The notes: a model not told the origin generated them from the letters alone. A stretch of DNA of 54,893 nucleotides from Spirosoma fluviale (GCA_945866095.1 CAMBGA010000004.1:1-54893), one strand, 5' to 3'; shown: positions 20,426 to 31,475, counted from the first letter of the stretch. A program made the numbers and translations.

Positions 20426-20938
20426 ATGAATAACGTACTCTCTTTATTTTCTAGTATAAAAGCCTTCGTTTTTGATGTAGATGGCGTCATGACGGATGGG
20501 CAAGTACATGTGCTGGAGACTGGGGAACATTACAGGAGTTTTTTTATTCGAGACGGCTATGCCATCGAAAAGGCAAGGGAGGCCGAATATTCGCTGTGTG
20601 TCATTTCTGGCGGCGGACATCTTGGCGTTAAAAAAAGACTAGAAAATTTAAAGTTTCAAGATATTTACATGAGTTTAGGTGGGCAGGATAAATTGAGCAC
20701 CTACCTTTCTTGGCTTGAAAAAATAGGCATTTCGGAGGATCAAGTTTTATATATGGGGGATGACACGCCTGATTTAAACATATTAAAAAGACCCAAATTG
20801 CTCAGTACTTGTCCAGCAGATGCGATTCCAGAAATTAAATCGGCGGTAAAATACGTGTCACCATGTAAAGGGGGACAGGGCGCGGTTCGAGATGTGATCG
20901 AAAAAGTGATGAAATTACAAGGCAAATGGCCTGAATAA
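20426..20938 (+). CDS. kdsC: 3-deoxy-D-manno-octulosonate 8-phosphate phosphatase (HAD family, KdsC)
   Basis: IKAFVFDVDGVMTDGQV; FFIRDGYAIEKA; YMGDDTPDLNIL. Confidence 0.92.
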   Translation: MNNVLSLFSSIKAFVFDVDGVMTDGQVHVLETGEHYRSFFIRDGYAIEKAREAEYSLCVISGGGHLGVKKRLENLKFQDIYMSLGGQDKLSTYLSWLEKIGISEDQVLYMGDDTPDLNILKRPKLLSTCPADAIPEIKSAVKYVSPCKGGQGAVRDVIEKVMKLQGKWPE

Positions 20939-20948
20939 ACAGCTACAC

Positions 20949-21464
20949 ATGGCACTAATCTTACCGGTAAAAGGAGTCTCTCCACAGTTTGGAAATCATA
21001 ATTGGCAAGCGCCCAATGCGACGATCGTAGGCGATGCCCAATTAGGAGATTATTGCACCATTTGGTTTAATGCTGTGATAAGAGGTGACGTAAATAAGAT
21101 CCGGATTGGCCATCATTCCAATATACAGGACGGAGCCGTCATTCATTGTACGTATCAAAAAACAGAAACAACGATTGGCAACTATGTTTCTATCGCACAT
21201 AATGCCATTGTCCATGGATGTACGATTGAAGATTCTGTTCTAGTGGGTATGGGGGCCATCATCATGGATGGGGCCTATATTGAAACGGGAAGTATCATTG
21301 CCGCGGGGGCAGTAGTCACTCAAAATACGCGTGTGCCTTCTGGTAGTATTTATGCGGGAAATCCGGCCAAATTACTCAAGTCCGTAAGTCCAGAAGCGGC
21401 TGAAATATTCATGCGCACTGCGATGAATTATATCGATTATGCCAAATGGTTTGAGAAGAACTAA
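20949..21464 (+). CDS. Gamma carbonic anhydrase family protein (left-handed beta-helix)
   Basis: TIWFNAVIRGDVNKIRIGHHSNIQDGAVIH; SIAHNAIVHGCTIED. Confidence 0.93.
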   Translation: MALILPVKGVSPQFGNHNWQAPNATIVGDAQLGDYCTIWFNAVIRGDVNKIRIGHHSNIQDGAVIHCTYQKTETTIGNYVSIAHNAIVHGCTIEDSVLVGMGAIIMDGAYIETGSIIAAGAVVTQNTRVPSGSIYAGNPAKLLKSVSPEAAEIFMRTAMNYIDYAKWFEKN

Positions 21465-22348
21465 AAAGATTTCGACTCCAGCATTTCTTTGGCCAGTGAT
21501 TCTTCTTTTTTATACAGACTCTCATCAAATAATGCTCCGTGACCAGAACCCGCTTCATTAAACATCCCGTGTTTGGCATATTGAAAAAATGAGTCATGAA
21601 CGACTTTGTATCCAGCATTTGCAGCATCTTGAAACCATTTAATTCCTATGTCCATCGTCATTAAACCGATGGGGGCAAATGAGCCCTTCGGGGCAGTAAG
21701 CTTACGGGCTAATTGCATGTTGATCAATGCCGCATGCTCGTTCAACCGACACTCCGGTAGCGGCCAACTTGCTTTTTCGGGCTGAATAAGTCCCCAAGTG
21801 ACGGCTCGGTCAACAGGCCAATTTTCATACAATGCGGAAAGTTCATCCATGGTAGGCCTATAATCCCAATATCGACTCCCATCGCAATGAATTTTATGGG
21901 CAGGACAATTCCAACATTGCCCTATATGTCCTATGGCGATATTATCTCCGATTTTACTTAAGTAGTTAGCTAAAATATCCCCATGAAAAACCATGTCATT
22001 ATGAGCTAATAAAAGATAATTTGCTTTCGTTTTCTCCCAAGGATATTGATACCGAATGGAGTATCTGAACATTGGAATTTTAAATAGTAATTTATTTCCC
22101 CAATTTCTTTTTTGAATTTGCCACCATCCCAAAAACAGAGAAGGTTTATAATAAACGACATCCAAATCTTGCACTAAATCTTTCAATTGATTTTCATCAA
22201 AATCAAAAGGTTGCTTTTTTTCTAATTTGATAAAAATTCTACCCACATGATCCCCAGAATATTTCAATAAGGAACGAATAGCTAAAGCCGTTTGATAAGG
22301 CTTTCCATAAACATTAATCGCTATGTCTACTTTAGTTGAAATGCTCAT
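21461..22348 (-). CDS. Putative glycosyltransferase-like protein
   Basis: DIAINVYGKPYQTALAIRSLLKYS (GT2-like start) and YLLLAHNDMVFHGD. Confidence 0.55.
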   Translation of the reverse strand: MSISTKVDIAINVYGKPYQTALAIRSLLKYSGDHVGRIFIKLEKKQPFDFDENQLKDLVQDLDVVYYKPSLFLGWWQIQKRNWGNKLLFKIPMFRYSIRYQYPWEKTKANYLLLAHNDMVFHGDILANYLSKIGDNIAIGHIGQCWNCPAHKIHCDGSRYWDYRPTMDELSALYENWPVDRAVTWGLIQPEKASWPLPECRLNEHAALINMQLARKLTAPKGSFAPIGLMTMDIGIKWFQDAANAGYKVVHDSFFQYAKHGMFNEAGSGHGALFDESLYKKEESLAKEMLESKSF

Positions 22349-22396
22349 TGAATTAAAATACTAAATTAAATAAACTAATGAGAAAATTGCATCTTT

Positions 22397-23269
22397 TCAA
22401 TGACTCAAAAACCCTTTTGATTTTTCACCTGCCGTAATTTCCAAATTCATTCTATTCTTTTTAGTTGGCAATGGACAGGTCGCAAATGGAGTAAACTCAC
22501 AGGGAGGATTAAGCGATTGGTTAAAATCTAAAATAACATTTCCCTCCTTATCCGGCGCACTAGCATATAAAAATCTGCCGCCCCCATAAGTGGTTTTTTT
22601 GTTCGTCAAATCGCCAAAAACGATGAAAAACTCATCTATATTTCCGCCCGCTTCTAATGTGAACTTCTTCCCCTTTATGGTGAAATGTAGCTCCCCGGGG
22701 GAGTCCTCCAAATAATTGCGCCCGGTAATGTCTGTAATATGTAGTTTTTTACCGTGAGTAGCCACAAATTTTGCTTTAATTCGCCAAGAAGAATCAATAG
22801 AGAAATAGTCAATTCCTTTAAAATTCCGAACATATTCTCCCTCTAAATTACGAAGCCTGAGCGCATATTTTTCTCCACGTTTAATGATAAACCAACGAAG
22901 CGATTTGTGCGATAAAACAAGCGCTTTTTTGTCTTCAAAAATGATCATTTTATTTGCCGATTGGCCCGATGAAAATACTTGATTTGCTGCATTTGAGTTA
23001 AAAGTTACAACTCCTTTATTCAAAATAATTGTACCTAAAAAAGAATCGGAATGCTCTGTTGGAAAAACAAAATCATTTTTGGGGTCTGCGCCTATGGTAT
23101 TTTCGCCTTCTTTTAACCAAAATAAGCCGGATAAATTAAGGTAGCCATTTTCATGTTGTAAGCTATCAATGCGTATTTTACGGAACGCAGCTATCTCTTT
23201 TTCGTAGAGATTTTGTTGTGAAAATGCAGCAAATGAAACAAGAAAAACGAAATAGGTTAAAAGCCTCAT
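22397..23269 (-). CDS. DUF1684 domain-containing protein
   Basis: LSGLFWLKEGENTIGADPKNDFVFP; GGGRFLYASAPDKEGNVILDFNQSLNPPCEFTPFATCPLP. Confidence 0.88.
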   Translation of the reverse strand: MRLLTYFVFLVSFAAFSQQNLYEKEIAAFRKIRIDSLQHENGYLNLSGLFWLKEGENTIGADPKNDFVFPTEHSDSFLGTIILNKGVVTFNSNAANQVFSSGQSANKMIIFEDKKALVLSHKSLRWFIIKRGEKYALRLRNLEGEYVRNFKGIDYFSIDSSWRIKAKFVATHGKKLHITDITGRNYLEDSPGELHFTIKGKKFTLEAGGNIDEFFIVFGDLTNKKTTYGGGRFLYASAPDKEGNVILDFNQSLNPPCEFTPFATCPLPTKKNRMNLEITAGEKSKGFLSH

Positions 23270-23300
23270 AAATCCCTAATTTGTGTTTCTACTTGTATCA

Positions 23301-25589
23301 TTATTGACTCATTTGGGCATCTACGACCGCTATCGCTATCATATTGACAATTTCACGTGTGGACGAACCAAGTTGCAACACGTGTACTGGCTTTTTAAGT
23401 CCTAATAAAATAGGTCCTATTTTTTCAATCCCGGCTATCTCTTTGACCAAATTATAGGCGATGTTAGAAGAGGAAAGATTGGGGAAAATTAAGACATTAG
23501 CTCCTTTTTCAGCCAATTCGCTGAATGGGTGATTCTCTTTTAACAACTCCATGTTGAAGGGAAGGTGAGCTTGAATTTCACCGTCAACAATCATACTAGG
23601 ATTTCTTTGTTTTAATAGTTGGACTGCACTTTTCATCTTTTTGGCATCCTCGCCTTCGGCACTGCCAAAATTTGAATAGGTGATCAAAGCAATGCGTGGT
23701 TTGATATTAAACTTTTCCACTTGCTTGGCCGACAACTCCGCGATCTCCACTATTTCCTCCGCACTTGGATTAAAATTCACCGTTGTGTCCGCTAAAAATA
23801 AAGGGCCAAAACGAGTCATCAAAATATACATTCCTGATACTTTTTGAACACCGTCTTTTCTACCTATCGCCTGCAAAGCTGGCCGAACAGTATCTGGATA
23901 ATTACGGCTCATTCCGCCAATCATTGCATCCGCATCACCAGTACTGACCATCATACTTCCATAGTAATTTCTTCTTCGAATGATTTTTTGGGCCTCCGCT
24001 TTGTTTAAACCTTGCCTTTGTCGGCGAATAAATAATAATTCACTATAGCGATTTGCGCGTTCTTTATCTTCATCCGCTACCGGTAAATAAGGATCAATGA
24101 TTTCTACTCCTGGCAACTTAATCGAATTTTCATCTAAAATTTGTTGGATTACCTCCCGATTTCCCAATAAAATAGGCGTTGCAATTTTATCTTGCAATAC
24201 TTCTTGGGCCGCCTTTAAAACAGAAAGGTTTTCGGCGTCCGCTAAAACAACTCTTTTCGGCTTTGTTTTGGCCTTGTTGATAATCACTTTCATCAACGTA
24301 TTATCTAGGCCTAACCTCTTTGACAATTGAAGTTCGTAGGCTTCCCAGTTTTCTATAGGATGCTTGGCCACACCCGATTTCATCGCCGCCAAAGCCACCG
24401 CTGGGGCAACGGTAATTAATAGCCTCGGATCTACGGGTTTAGGAATTATGTATTCCCGGCCAAAAACAATATTGTCCTGTCCATAGGCCAAATTAACAAT
24501 ATCTGGAACCGGCTTTTTCGCCAAATCTGCCAACGCATATACGGCGGCTAATTTCATTTCTTCATTAATTACTTTCGATCGCACATCCAGTGCCCCTCTA
24601 AAAATATATGGAAAACCAAGTACGTTATTCACTTGGTTTGGATAATCGCTCCGACCTGTAGCAAAAATAATATCCTTGCGCGCATTCAATGCCTTGTCAT
24701 AAGCAATCTCGGGCGTTGGGTTTGCCATCGCAAAAACGATGCAATCTTTGGCCATCGGCTTAATCATTTCTTCTGAAAGAATGTCTCCTTTTGATAGGCC
24801 GACGAATATATCTGCGCCAACTAAAGCCTCTGTCAAAGTTGTTTCAGGCGAAAAATGATCATTGGCAAATTCAGCCTTCCTGCCGTCTAAGTTGGTCCGA
24901 AAGGGATGTATCAAACCTTTCGAATCAAACATTAAAATGTTTTGTTTTTGGGCTCCTAAAGAACAATAAAGCCGGGTACATGAAGTAGCTGATGCGCCGG
25001 CGCCATTGATGATAATTTTTACTTTTGAAATATCTTTTTTGACAATCTCCAACGCATTTAATAGCGCCGCCGCACTAATAATGGCGGTGCCATGTTGGTC
25101 GTCATGCATGACCGGAATATCCAATTCGGCCTTTAATCGCTCCTCAATCTCAAAACATTCCGGAGCCGAAATATCTTCTAAATTAATCCCGCCAAAGGTG
25201 GGCTCTAAAATTTTGACCGTTCGAACAAACTCGTCTACATTTTTGGTGTTCAACTCAAGATCAAACACGTCGATATCCGCATAAATTTTAAAAAGCAAAC
25301 CCTTCCCCTCCATTACAGGTTTACTCGCTCCGGGTCCGATATCCCCAAGGCCTAAAACCGCGGTTCCGTTGGAAATTACAGCAACCAAATTCCCTTTCGC
25401 CGTGTACTTATAAATATCTTCGGGATTAGCCGCAATTTCTAAACAAGGGTCTGCGACACCTGGGGAATAGGCTAAAGTCAAATCCTTTTGAGACGCCGTT
25501 TCTTTCGATGGAATTACCTCAATTTTGCCTGGCCTACCTTTCGCATGGTAATGAAGGGCTTCTTCTTTTAATGTGTTATTATCTGCCAT
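23301..25589 (-). CDS. maeB: NADP-dependent malic enzyme with C-terminal phosphotransacetylase-like domain
   Basis: [37 protein letters not shown]-like C-terminal half. Confidence 0.95.
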   Translation of the reverse strand: MADNNTLKEEALHYHAKGRPGKIEVIPSKETASQKDLTLAYSPGVADPCLEIAANPEDIYKYTAKGNLVAVISNGTAVLGLGDIGPGASKPVMEGKGLLFKIYADIDVFDLELNTKNVDEFVRTVKILEPTFGGINLEDISAPECFEIEERLKAELDIPVMHDDQHGTAIISAAALLNALEIVKKDISKVKIIINGAGASATSCTRLYCSLGAQKQNILMFDSKGLIHPFRTNLDGRKAEFANDHFSPETTLTEALVGADIFVGLSKGDILSEEMIKPMAKDCIVFAMANPTPEIAYDKALNARKDIIFATGRSDYPNQVNNVLGFPYIFRGALDVRSKVINEEMKLAAVYALADLAKKPVPDIVNLAYGQDNIVFGREYIIPKPVDPRLLITVAPAVALAAMKSGVAKHPIENWEAYELQLSKRLGLDNTLMKVIINKAKTKPKRVVLADAENLSVLKAAQEVLQDKIATPILLGNREVIQQILDENSIKLPGVEIIDPYLPVADEDKERANRYSELLFIRRQRQGLNKAEAQKIIRRRNYYGSMMVSTGDADAMIGGMSRNYPDTVRPALQAIGRKDGVQKVSGMYILMTRFGPLFLADTTVNFNPSAEEIVEIAELSAKQVEKFNIKPRIALITYSNFGSAEGEDAKKMKSAVQLLKQRNPSMIVDGEIQAHLPFNMELLKENHPFSELAEKGANVLIFPNLSSSNIAYNLVKEIAGIEKIGPILLGLKKPVHVLQLGSSTREIVNMIAIAVVDAQMSQ

Positions 25590-25731
25590 ATACGTTTGTT
25601 GATGTAATTTTAGATTTGTTTAAATCTAGTGCAAGGTTACGAAATTATCGAGTGGAAGGGAAATTAATTGGCTATATTCGCTGAATAAAAATCCAATTTT
25701 TTACCCTATAAATTAATTTGTATTTTGCTAT

Positions 25732-26217
25732 ATGAACCCTTCATTTCATAAATTCAAGTCCATCATTACTCATCCCATCTTATTTAAGTTTTTTTTATTT
25801 CAAAAACTTTCATCTGCCTTTTTTGCCGGTTTAAGCATCCATCATTTTGATGCTCAGACTTGTGTTGTTCGCATCAAGCTTTCTTGGTTTAATCAAAATC
25901 CTTTCCGCTCCATGTACTTTGCAGTAGAAGCTATGGCGGCGGAAATGTGCAGCGGGATGCTAGCCTTATCCCAAATATATCAAAGGTCCCCCAAGGTCAG
26001 CATGCTGGTAGAGGGCATGGAAGCCAAGTTTTTAAAAAAGGCAACTGGGGTCATATTATTTACTTGTGATCAAGGAAAAGAAATTGAAATGGCGGTAGAA
26101 GAAGCGATCCAAACAGGGGAAAGCACTAAAATCACTTGTCTTTCTGTAGGTAAAAATTCGGAAGGAATCGTCGTTGCTGAATTCAACATGCATTGGACAT
26201 TTAAGGTTAAAAATTAG
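25732..26217 (+). CDS. DUF4442 domain-containing protein (hotdog-fold thioesterase-like)
   Basis: NQNPFRSMYFAVEAMAAEMCSG motif. Confidence 0.8.
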   Translation: MNPSFHKFKSIITHPILFKFFLFQKLSSAFFAGLSIHHFDAQTCVVRIKLSWFNQNPFRSMYFAVEAMAAEMCSGMLALSQIYQRSPKVSMLVEGMEAKFLKKATGVILFTCDQGKEIEMAVEEAIQTGESTKITCLSVGKNSEGIVVAEFNMHWTFKVKN

Positions 26218-26346
26218 ACTTATGTCTAATCAAAAATTTGCATGTAAATGTAGGTTCCGGCTGCCAATGTCATAATGATTAGGGCCGTAAATCCTAAAAT
26301 TTTGGCTGTCAATCCATTCGCATTTTAGCTTATAAACCAAGGGCAC

Positions 26347-26802
26347 TTATTTACAAATATCTCTAATTATTTTCAAATGATGTTCCGTGTGCACTTCAAT
26401 AAAAACAAATGTTTCACGAACATTTACCTGCCCAAAAAAGGGATGGACAAAAAAGTGGTTTGGCTCACAATTGCCTAATAGAACTATGTTTTTGTTTGCT
26501 TGTTCAACACTTGAAATTAGACTCGATTCCGTAATTTCTTCCGTGGGCAAAACACCTTTAGGGGCACGAACTTTACCCCTAGGTATTTTCTTTGTGAAGA
26601 ATATGTAGGATTTGCGCCAATTAAATTTAGGCTTATATTCCGCTGGATTCGAACTCAGTAAAGCAGTAATAACTTGATTCATTACTCGTAAAGAATGGTC
26701 TATTTGCCAACCAATGTTGGCATTTGAAACGCTTACATTTTGCCTGTCGGATTGTGGGATATATGTTGACAATTCCGCCAACTGTTTTACAATTTTTTCC
26801 AT
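26347..26802 (-). CDS. DUF1569/DinB-like protein
   Basis: ANIGWQIDHSLRVMNQVI; VHTEHHLKIIRDI. Confidence 0.65.
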   Translation of the reverse strand: MEKIVKQLAELSTYIPQSDRQNVSVSNANIGWQIDHSLRVMNQVITALLSSNPAEYKPKFNWRKSYIFFTKKIPRGKVRAPKGVLPTEEITESSLISSVEQANKNIVLLGNCEPNHFFVHPFFGQVNVRETFVFIEVHTEHHLKIIRDICK

Positions 26803-26890
26803 TTTTTATAAATATTCCCATAAATTTAAGCTAATTAAGAATATTGCACAACGCAATTTTACTATTTAGATTTTACTTAAATTTTATCGG

Positions 26891-27769
26891 GTGGTATATT
26901 TTTTAAAATTTTGGGTTAAGCTAGCGCTAAGGATATTTTGCCCCAAGGTAAATATTGTAAATCCTCATTATTTAAATTCCGAGGGTCCCCTTTTAATCGT
27001 GGCCAACCACCCTAATTCATTTTTAGATGCCGTCATTATAGGTGCATTTTATCAAAGAAAAATACATTTTTTAGCTCGAGGAGATGTTTTCCAAAATCCC
27101 ATATTTGGATATTTACTTCGATCCATTGGTATGATTCCTGTATTTAGAGCAGGAGAAGGAAAGGAACATTTGCACAGAAATAGCCACACATTTCAAGAGT
27201 CCGTTGATATCATGAAAGACGGCGGTGCCGTTTTAATCTTCATTGAAGGCATATGTTTAAACACACATGAAATTCAACCCTTTAAAAAAGGCGCCTCTAG
27301 AATTTTAGAAACGCTCCACGCCCTTGACGTTTTTCCCAAAATTCATGTCATCGGAATGGCCTATAATTCATTTAGAGGAATCGGCAAAAGTGTGAATATT
27401 GACATCACTGAAATCGGGTCTATAAAACCGATTATTGAATCTAGCGACCGCCTTGTTTTCAATGCGCGTGCCATGGAAGAAATGTCGAAAAACATTCACC
27501 TGCCTTTAGAAAAAACTCTTGTCTCGCATGGATTTTCCTATTATTTCCATCTTCCCTATTATCGAATGATCGAATATTGCGTTGACCTGAAATTCAAGCA
27601 AACCGTGTTTTTTGATTCCGTACTTTTTGCCGCCTTATTATTTACCTACCCGATCTACTTGGCTCTATGGATTAGCCTATTGGGTACGATGGGAATCCCG
27701 ATGTTCATCGCCAGCATACTTGTAATTTTGATGCCAATATTGGGCCAAAAAAGCATAAAATTAGCTTAA
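26891..27769 (+). CDS. 1-acyl-sn-glycerol-3-phosphate acyltransferase (PlsC-like)
   Basis: VANHPNSFLDAVIIGAFY; IFIEGICLN. Confidence 0.88.
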   Translation: MVYFLKFWVKLALRIFCPKVNIVNPHYLNSEGPLLIVANHPNSFLDAVIIGAFYQRKIHFLARGDVFQNPIFGYLLRSIGMIPVFRAGEGKEHLHRNSHTFQESVDIMKDGGAVLIFIEGICLNTHEIQPFKKGASRILETLHALDVFPKIHVIGMAYNSFRGIGKSVNIDITEIGSIKPIIESSDRLVFNARAMEEMSKNIHLPLEKTLVSHGFSYYFHLPYYRMIEYCVDLKFKQTVFFDSVLFAALLFTYPIYLALWISLLGTMGIPMFIASILVILMPILGQKSIKLA

Positions 27770-29248
27770 TTTATCTGCGATAAGGCGATCATTGGATAAG
27801 CGAGGAACCTTGTTTTGTCCTCCTAATTTCCCCTCCGATTTCATGTAATTAATAAAGGCATTTTTCTTTAATGGGGTTAAAACGAGGGGTTGGAGAATAC
27901 CGCCAACAATCAAGTCTTTATAGTAAATATTTTGTTGCTGCATGGATTGTTCCAAAGCATCTTTAAACAAGGAAATGTTTTTCGGTTTCTTCGAAAACTC
28001 AACAAGCCACTCATGATAAGGAAGTTCGCCAGGGGCAGGATTAATTTGTGGGGCTAGGGTAAACTCGACAATATTAGCCTCCGGACATGCCGTCAAAGCT
28101 GCTTTCATCGCTCTCTCTACTTCCTCCGAAATAACATGTTCGCCAAAAGCAGAAATAAAATGTTTAATCCTGCCGGTGACAATAATTCGATATGGATTTA
28201 GGGATACAAATTTAACCGTATCGCCGATGGAATAGGCCCAAAGGCCAGCATTCGTAGTTAATAAAAGAGCATAATTTACGCCTAGCTCAACTTCCGCCAA
28301 ACACAATCTCTTTGGCTCTGCGGAAAAATACGTATCCGTAGGTACAAACTCATAAAAAATTCCTCCGTCTACATTAAGCAATAAACCCTCCTCGCCGCTT
28401 GAATCCTGAAAAGCAATAAAGCCCTCAGAAGCCGGATAAGTTTCAAGCACATCCACTTCTCGGCCTATCGATGACATTAATTTTTGCCTATAAGGTTCGA
28501 AGTTGACCCCTCCAGTGACAAACAACTGAAAGTCTGGAAATAAATCGCCGACTTTTTGGCCTGTCAACTCCTCCAATCGATCAAAATACATCTGAACCCA
28601 AGGAGGTATGCCCGAAATTAATCCCATCCGTTGAGTATAGGTTTCCTGAACTATCGCAGCCAGTTTTTCCTCCCAATCTTCGATGCAATTCGTCTGATAC
28701 GCGGGCAATTGGTTTGCCCTTAAATAACTGGGAACATGGTGATTTACAATGCCAGATAATCGGCCCGTAGCTATCCCATTTTTAATATCCAAAGCGGGAG
28801 ATCCCGATAAAAAAATCAATTTTCGATCTAAAAAAGCCGCATTCCCACTGTAAAAAACATAGTGCAATAACGCGTCTCTCGCACCTTGAATATGAAAAGG
28901 CATGGACTCTTTTGAAATAGGAATGTATTTTACCCCAGAAGTGGTACCCGATGTTTTACCAAAGTATGCGGGCTTTCCTGGCCATAAAATATTTTCAGCC
29001 CCTTTGACCATCTCGTCAATATAGGATTTCAAATCCTCATATTCAGCGATGGGGACGATGGATTTAAACTCTAAATAATTTCTGATTTTGGCAAAGGTAA
29101 AAGCCTGCCCAAATATCGTATTTTCTGCTTTTTTTAAATGATGTGACAGCCAATAATCCTGCCTTTCTAACGCATTTTGATGACTTAAACGATGTTTATT
29201 TACAACACGTTTGGCAAATGGTTTAGCAAAAAAAGAACGTAATCCCAT
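27761..29248 (-). CDS. GH3 auxin-responsive promoter family protein (acyl-adenylate/amino acid ligase-like)
   Basis: AYFGKTSGTTSGVKYIPISKE; SEGFIAFQ; ITGRIKHFISAFGEHVI-like block. Confidence 0.92.
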   Translation of the reverse strand: MGLRSFFAKPFAKRVVNKHRLSHQNALERQDYWLSHHLKKAENTIFGQAFTFAKIRNYLEFKSIVPIAEYEDLKSYIDEMVKGAENILWPGKPAYFGKTSGTTSGVKYIPISKESMPFHIQGARDALLHYVFYSGNAAFLDRKLIFLSGSPALDIKNGIATGRLSGIVNHHVPSYLRANQLPAYQTNCIEDWEEKLAAIVQETYTQRMGLISGIPPWVQMYFDRLEELTGQKVGDLFPDFQLFVTGGVNFEPYRQKLMSSIGREVDVLETYPASEGFIAFQDSSGEEGLLLNVDGGIFYEFVPTDTYFSAEPKRLCLAEVELGVNYALLLTTNAGLWAYSIGDTVKFVSLNPYRIIVTGRIKHFISAFGEHVISEEVERAMKAALTACPEANIVEFTLAPQINPAPGELPYHEWLVEFSKKPKNISLFKDALEQSMQQQNIYYKDLIVGGILQPLVLTPLKKNAFINYMKSEGKLGGQNKVPRLSNDRLIADKLS

Positions 29249-29254
29249 CGTTCA

Positions 29255-29926
29255 TTATTTAAAAATTCCTTTAGGATCTGGCATTTTTTCGGCCAATTGG
29301 CTACCAAAATTCAAGTCCATTTGCAATATATCTAAGGTCCTGCATTCGTGAAAATAGGTCCACGCGAGTTCGTATTTTTCTTGATAAAAAGCCACTTGGC
29401 TCCTTTTCATCCACCCATTAGCGTTCTTTGGTTCGTCTTTCAAAGACTGAGCCAGCTCCGCATCTGCTTCTGCCAAAGTTCCACAATCCTTACCATCTAA
29501 ATAACAACTCAAAAGTACAATGGCATAGTCCACGCGCATGAGTGCCTGGGTTGGATCTGAAATTAATCCTTTTGCCAATAATTGCTTGGCCAAAGGATAA
29601 TCCTTTTTCTGAAAGGTAATAACCCCTAAACCCCAAAAGGCATCAATGCTGGAAGTGTCTAAAGCGTTAACCAAATTAAATCGATAAGTCGCTGTGTCCA
29701 ATTTACCTAAAGCCACAAACTCCCAAGCACGCTCTGCGAAGAAATTGGCGGCTTCTTTTCTGGAAGCAAAACTTGCATCGCAACTGCTTATAAATTGGTC
29801 TAACTCCAACTTATCTTTTTGTGGCAGCGCTTTATTTCCAAATAATACTTGGTATTTAACTGGTTTTTGGGCCCAAGTTAGTGTTGACACAAACATCAAC
29901 AACGTAATAACTTTTACTATTTTCAT
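29255..29926 (-). CDS. Tetratricopeptide repeat-containing exported protein
   Basis: Signal peptide; TPR-like ALDTSSIDAFWGLGVITFQKKDYPLAKQLLAKGL. Confidence 0.75.
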   Translation of the reverse strand: MKIVKVITLLMFVSTLTWAQKPVKYQVLFGNKALPQKDKLELDQFISSCDASFASRKEAANFFAERAWEFVALGKLDTATYRFNLVNALDTSSIDAFWGLGVITFQKKDYPLAKQLLAKGLISDPTQALMRVDYAIVLLSCYLDGKDCGTLAEADAELAQSLKDEPKNANGWMKRSQVAFYQEKYELAWTYFHECRTLDILQMDLNFGSQLAEKMPDPKGIFK

Positions 29927-29935
29927 ATCACAAAT

Positions 29936-31402
29936 CTATCGTTTCTTTTTATTTCCTGGTGCGGCTGTCTTATATTTTGAATTTCTTCCTGGTCGATTAT
30001 TTCGATCTGGCCCCTTCGGTCCAGGTTTGCCAGCGGTCTTTCCATTTGCCTTAGGCCCAGTTTTAACGCCCTGAGCCACCGCTCCACTACGCGTTAATCC
30101 ATTTTTACCTAAACCTTTAAGTGCAGCTCTATTTCCATTAGCCCTAGCCTTAATCACCCATTTTTTATCGTGAAAGGCTCCTTTAAAATCAGGATCCTCT
30201 CTTTTTCGCTGTTCATCCACCGACCTCAGCATATCTTGATGCTCTAAGAATGGCGTCTCTTCCACCTTTATGTCATCCGGCAATGCTGTAATTTCTATTT
30301 TTTGCTGGATTATTTCTTCTATTTTATGCCAATGATACGTCTCCGCCAAAGTAATAAAAGTAATAGACTCGCCTACCTGTTCCGCACGCCCTGTTCTACC
30401 GATCCGATGCACATAATCTTCATAAATTAATGGTACATCAAAATTGATCACATGAGAAACCTTAGGAATATCAATCCCGCGTGACGCCACATCCGTTGTA
30501 ACCAAAACCCGAATACTGCCCTCTCGAAATTGCTGCATCGCATTTATACGTGTGTTTTGACCTTTGTTGGAATGTATCACTCTAATTTGATCCACAGGAA
30601 CTACTCTGAAACTTAAATATTTCTCGACTTGATTCACAATATCTTTGCTCCTGCAAAATATCATAACTCTCTCAAATACAGGGTTTTGCAAGAAATGTGA
30701 AAGTGCATTTAATTTGGTTTGAACGTTTTGCGCCTCATAAACATATTGTGTGACTTGGCTCGCTGGAGTAGCCTGCGGAGTAACTTCAATTTTATGCGGA
30801 AACTCTAAAAACTCATGGGAAAGATTCTCAACTTTCTCGGGAAAAGTTGCCGAAAACAATCCATTTTGACGCTTTTTATAGGGTATTTTTTCTAAAATTT
30901 GACGGATTTGAGGCATAAAACCCATGTCCATCATTTTGTCCGCCTCATCTAATATCAGGTACTTCAAATCTTTGGTGCCAATGGCTTCTTTGCGGTATAA
31001 TTCTAAAAAGCGACCGGGGGTTGAAACTAATATATCGACACCAGCTTCTAGGGTTTGAATCTGGGTTTTGGGGCCTAGGCCTCCATAAAGAGCTAATATT
31101 CTTAAGTCAGTAAACTGCGCCAAACCCACCATCACTTCGTGGATTTGCATGACAAGTTCGCGGGTGGGGGCTAAAATCAGGGCCCTTGGTAAGCTCCCTT
31201 GCATGTATTTGCATCGCATTAAAATCGGCAAAGCATACGCCGCAGTCTTACCTGTTCCCGTTTGAGCTATTCCTAACACATCGTGGCCCTGCAATAATAA
31301 GGGAATTGCCTTCTCCTGAATGGGAGTTGGTAAAGAATACCCAACAACATCGCAAGCGCGTTGTAATTGTGGATTCAATCCCAAACGTAAAAACTCACTC
31401 AT
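29936..31402 (-). CDS. DEAD/DEAH box RNA helicase (RhlE-like) with basic low-complexity C-terminal tail
   Basis: GIAQTGTGKTAAY; LDEADKMMDMGF; SATF; HRIGRTGRAEQVG. Confidence 0.95.
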   Translation of the reverse strand: MSEFLRLGLNPQLQRACDVVGYSLPTPIQEKAIPLLLQGHDVLGIAQTGTGKTAAYALPILMRCKYMQGSLPRALILAPTRELVMQIHEVMVGLAQFTDLRILALYGGLGPKTQIQTLEAGVDILVSTPGRFLELYRKEAIGTKDLKYLILDEADKMMDMGFMPQIRQILEKIPYKKRQNGLFSATFPEKVENLSHEFLEFPHKIEVTPQATPASQVTQYVYEAQNVQTKLNALSHFLQNPVFERVMIFCRSKDIVNQVEKYLSFRVVPVDQIRVIHSNKGQNTRINAMQQFREGSIRVLVTTDVASRGIDIPKVSHVINFDVPLIYEDYVHRIGRTGRAEQVGESITFITLAETYHWHKIEEIIQQKIEITALPDDIKVEETPFLEHQDMLRSVDEQRKREDPDFKGAFHDKKWVIKARANGNRAALKGLGKNGLTRSGAVAQGVKTGPKANGKTAGKPGPKGPDRNNRPGRNSKYKTAAPGNKKKR

Positions 31403-31475
31403 TAGAATTGGCTTTGTTTAATTTTGCAAAGGTAGGGAAAATAATATTCTTACCTTTGAAACAAATTTTTACCCT

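Noticed and set aside
23350-23385. CACGTG-containing strings as extra parS sites (TTTCACGTGTGGAC, AACACGTGTACT)
   Set aside because: They lack the GTTNCACGTGNAAC arms, and others in the window (near 7320, 15070, 32058 and 39290) fail similarly.
25611-25629. Small hairpin TAGATTT/AAATCTA upstream of maeB
   Set aside because: Only 7 A/T-rich pairs; expected by chance in AT-rich intergenic DNA.
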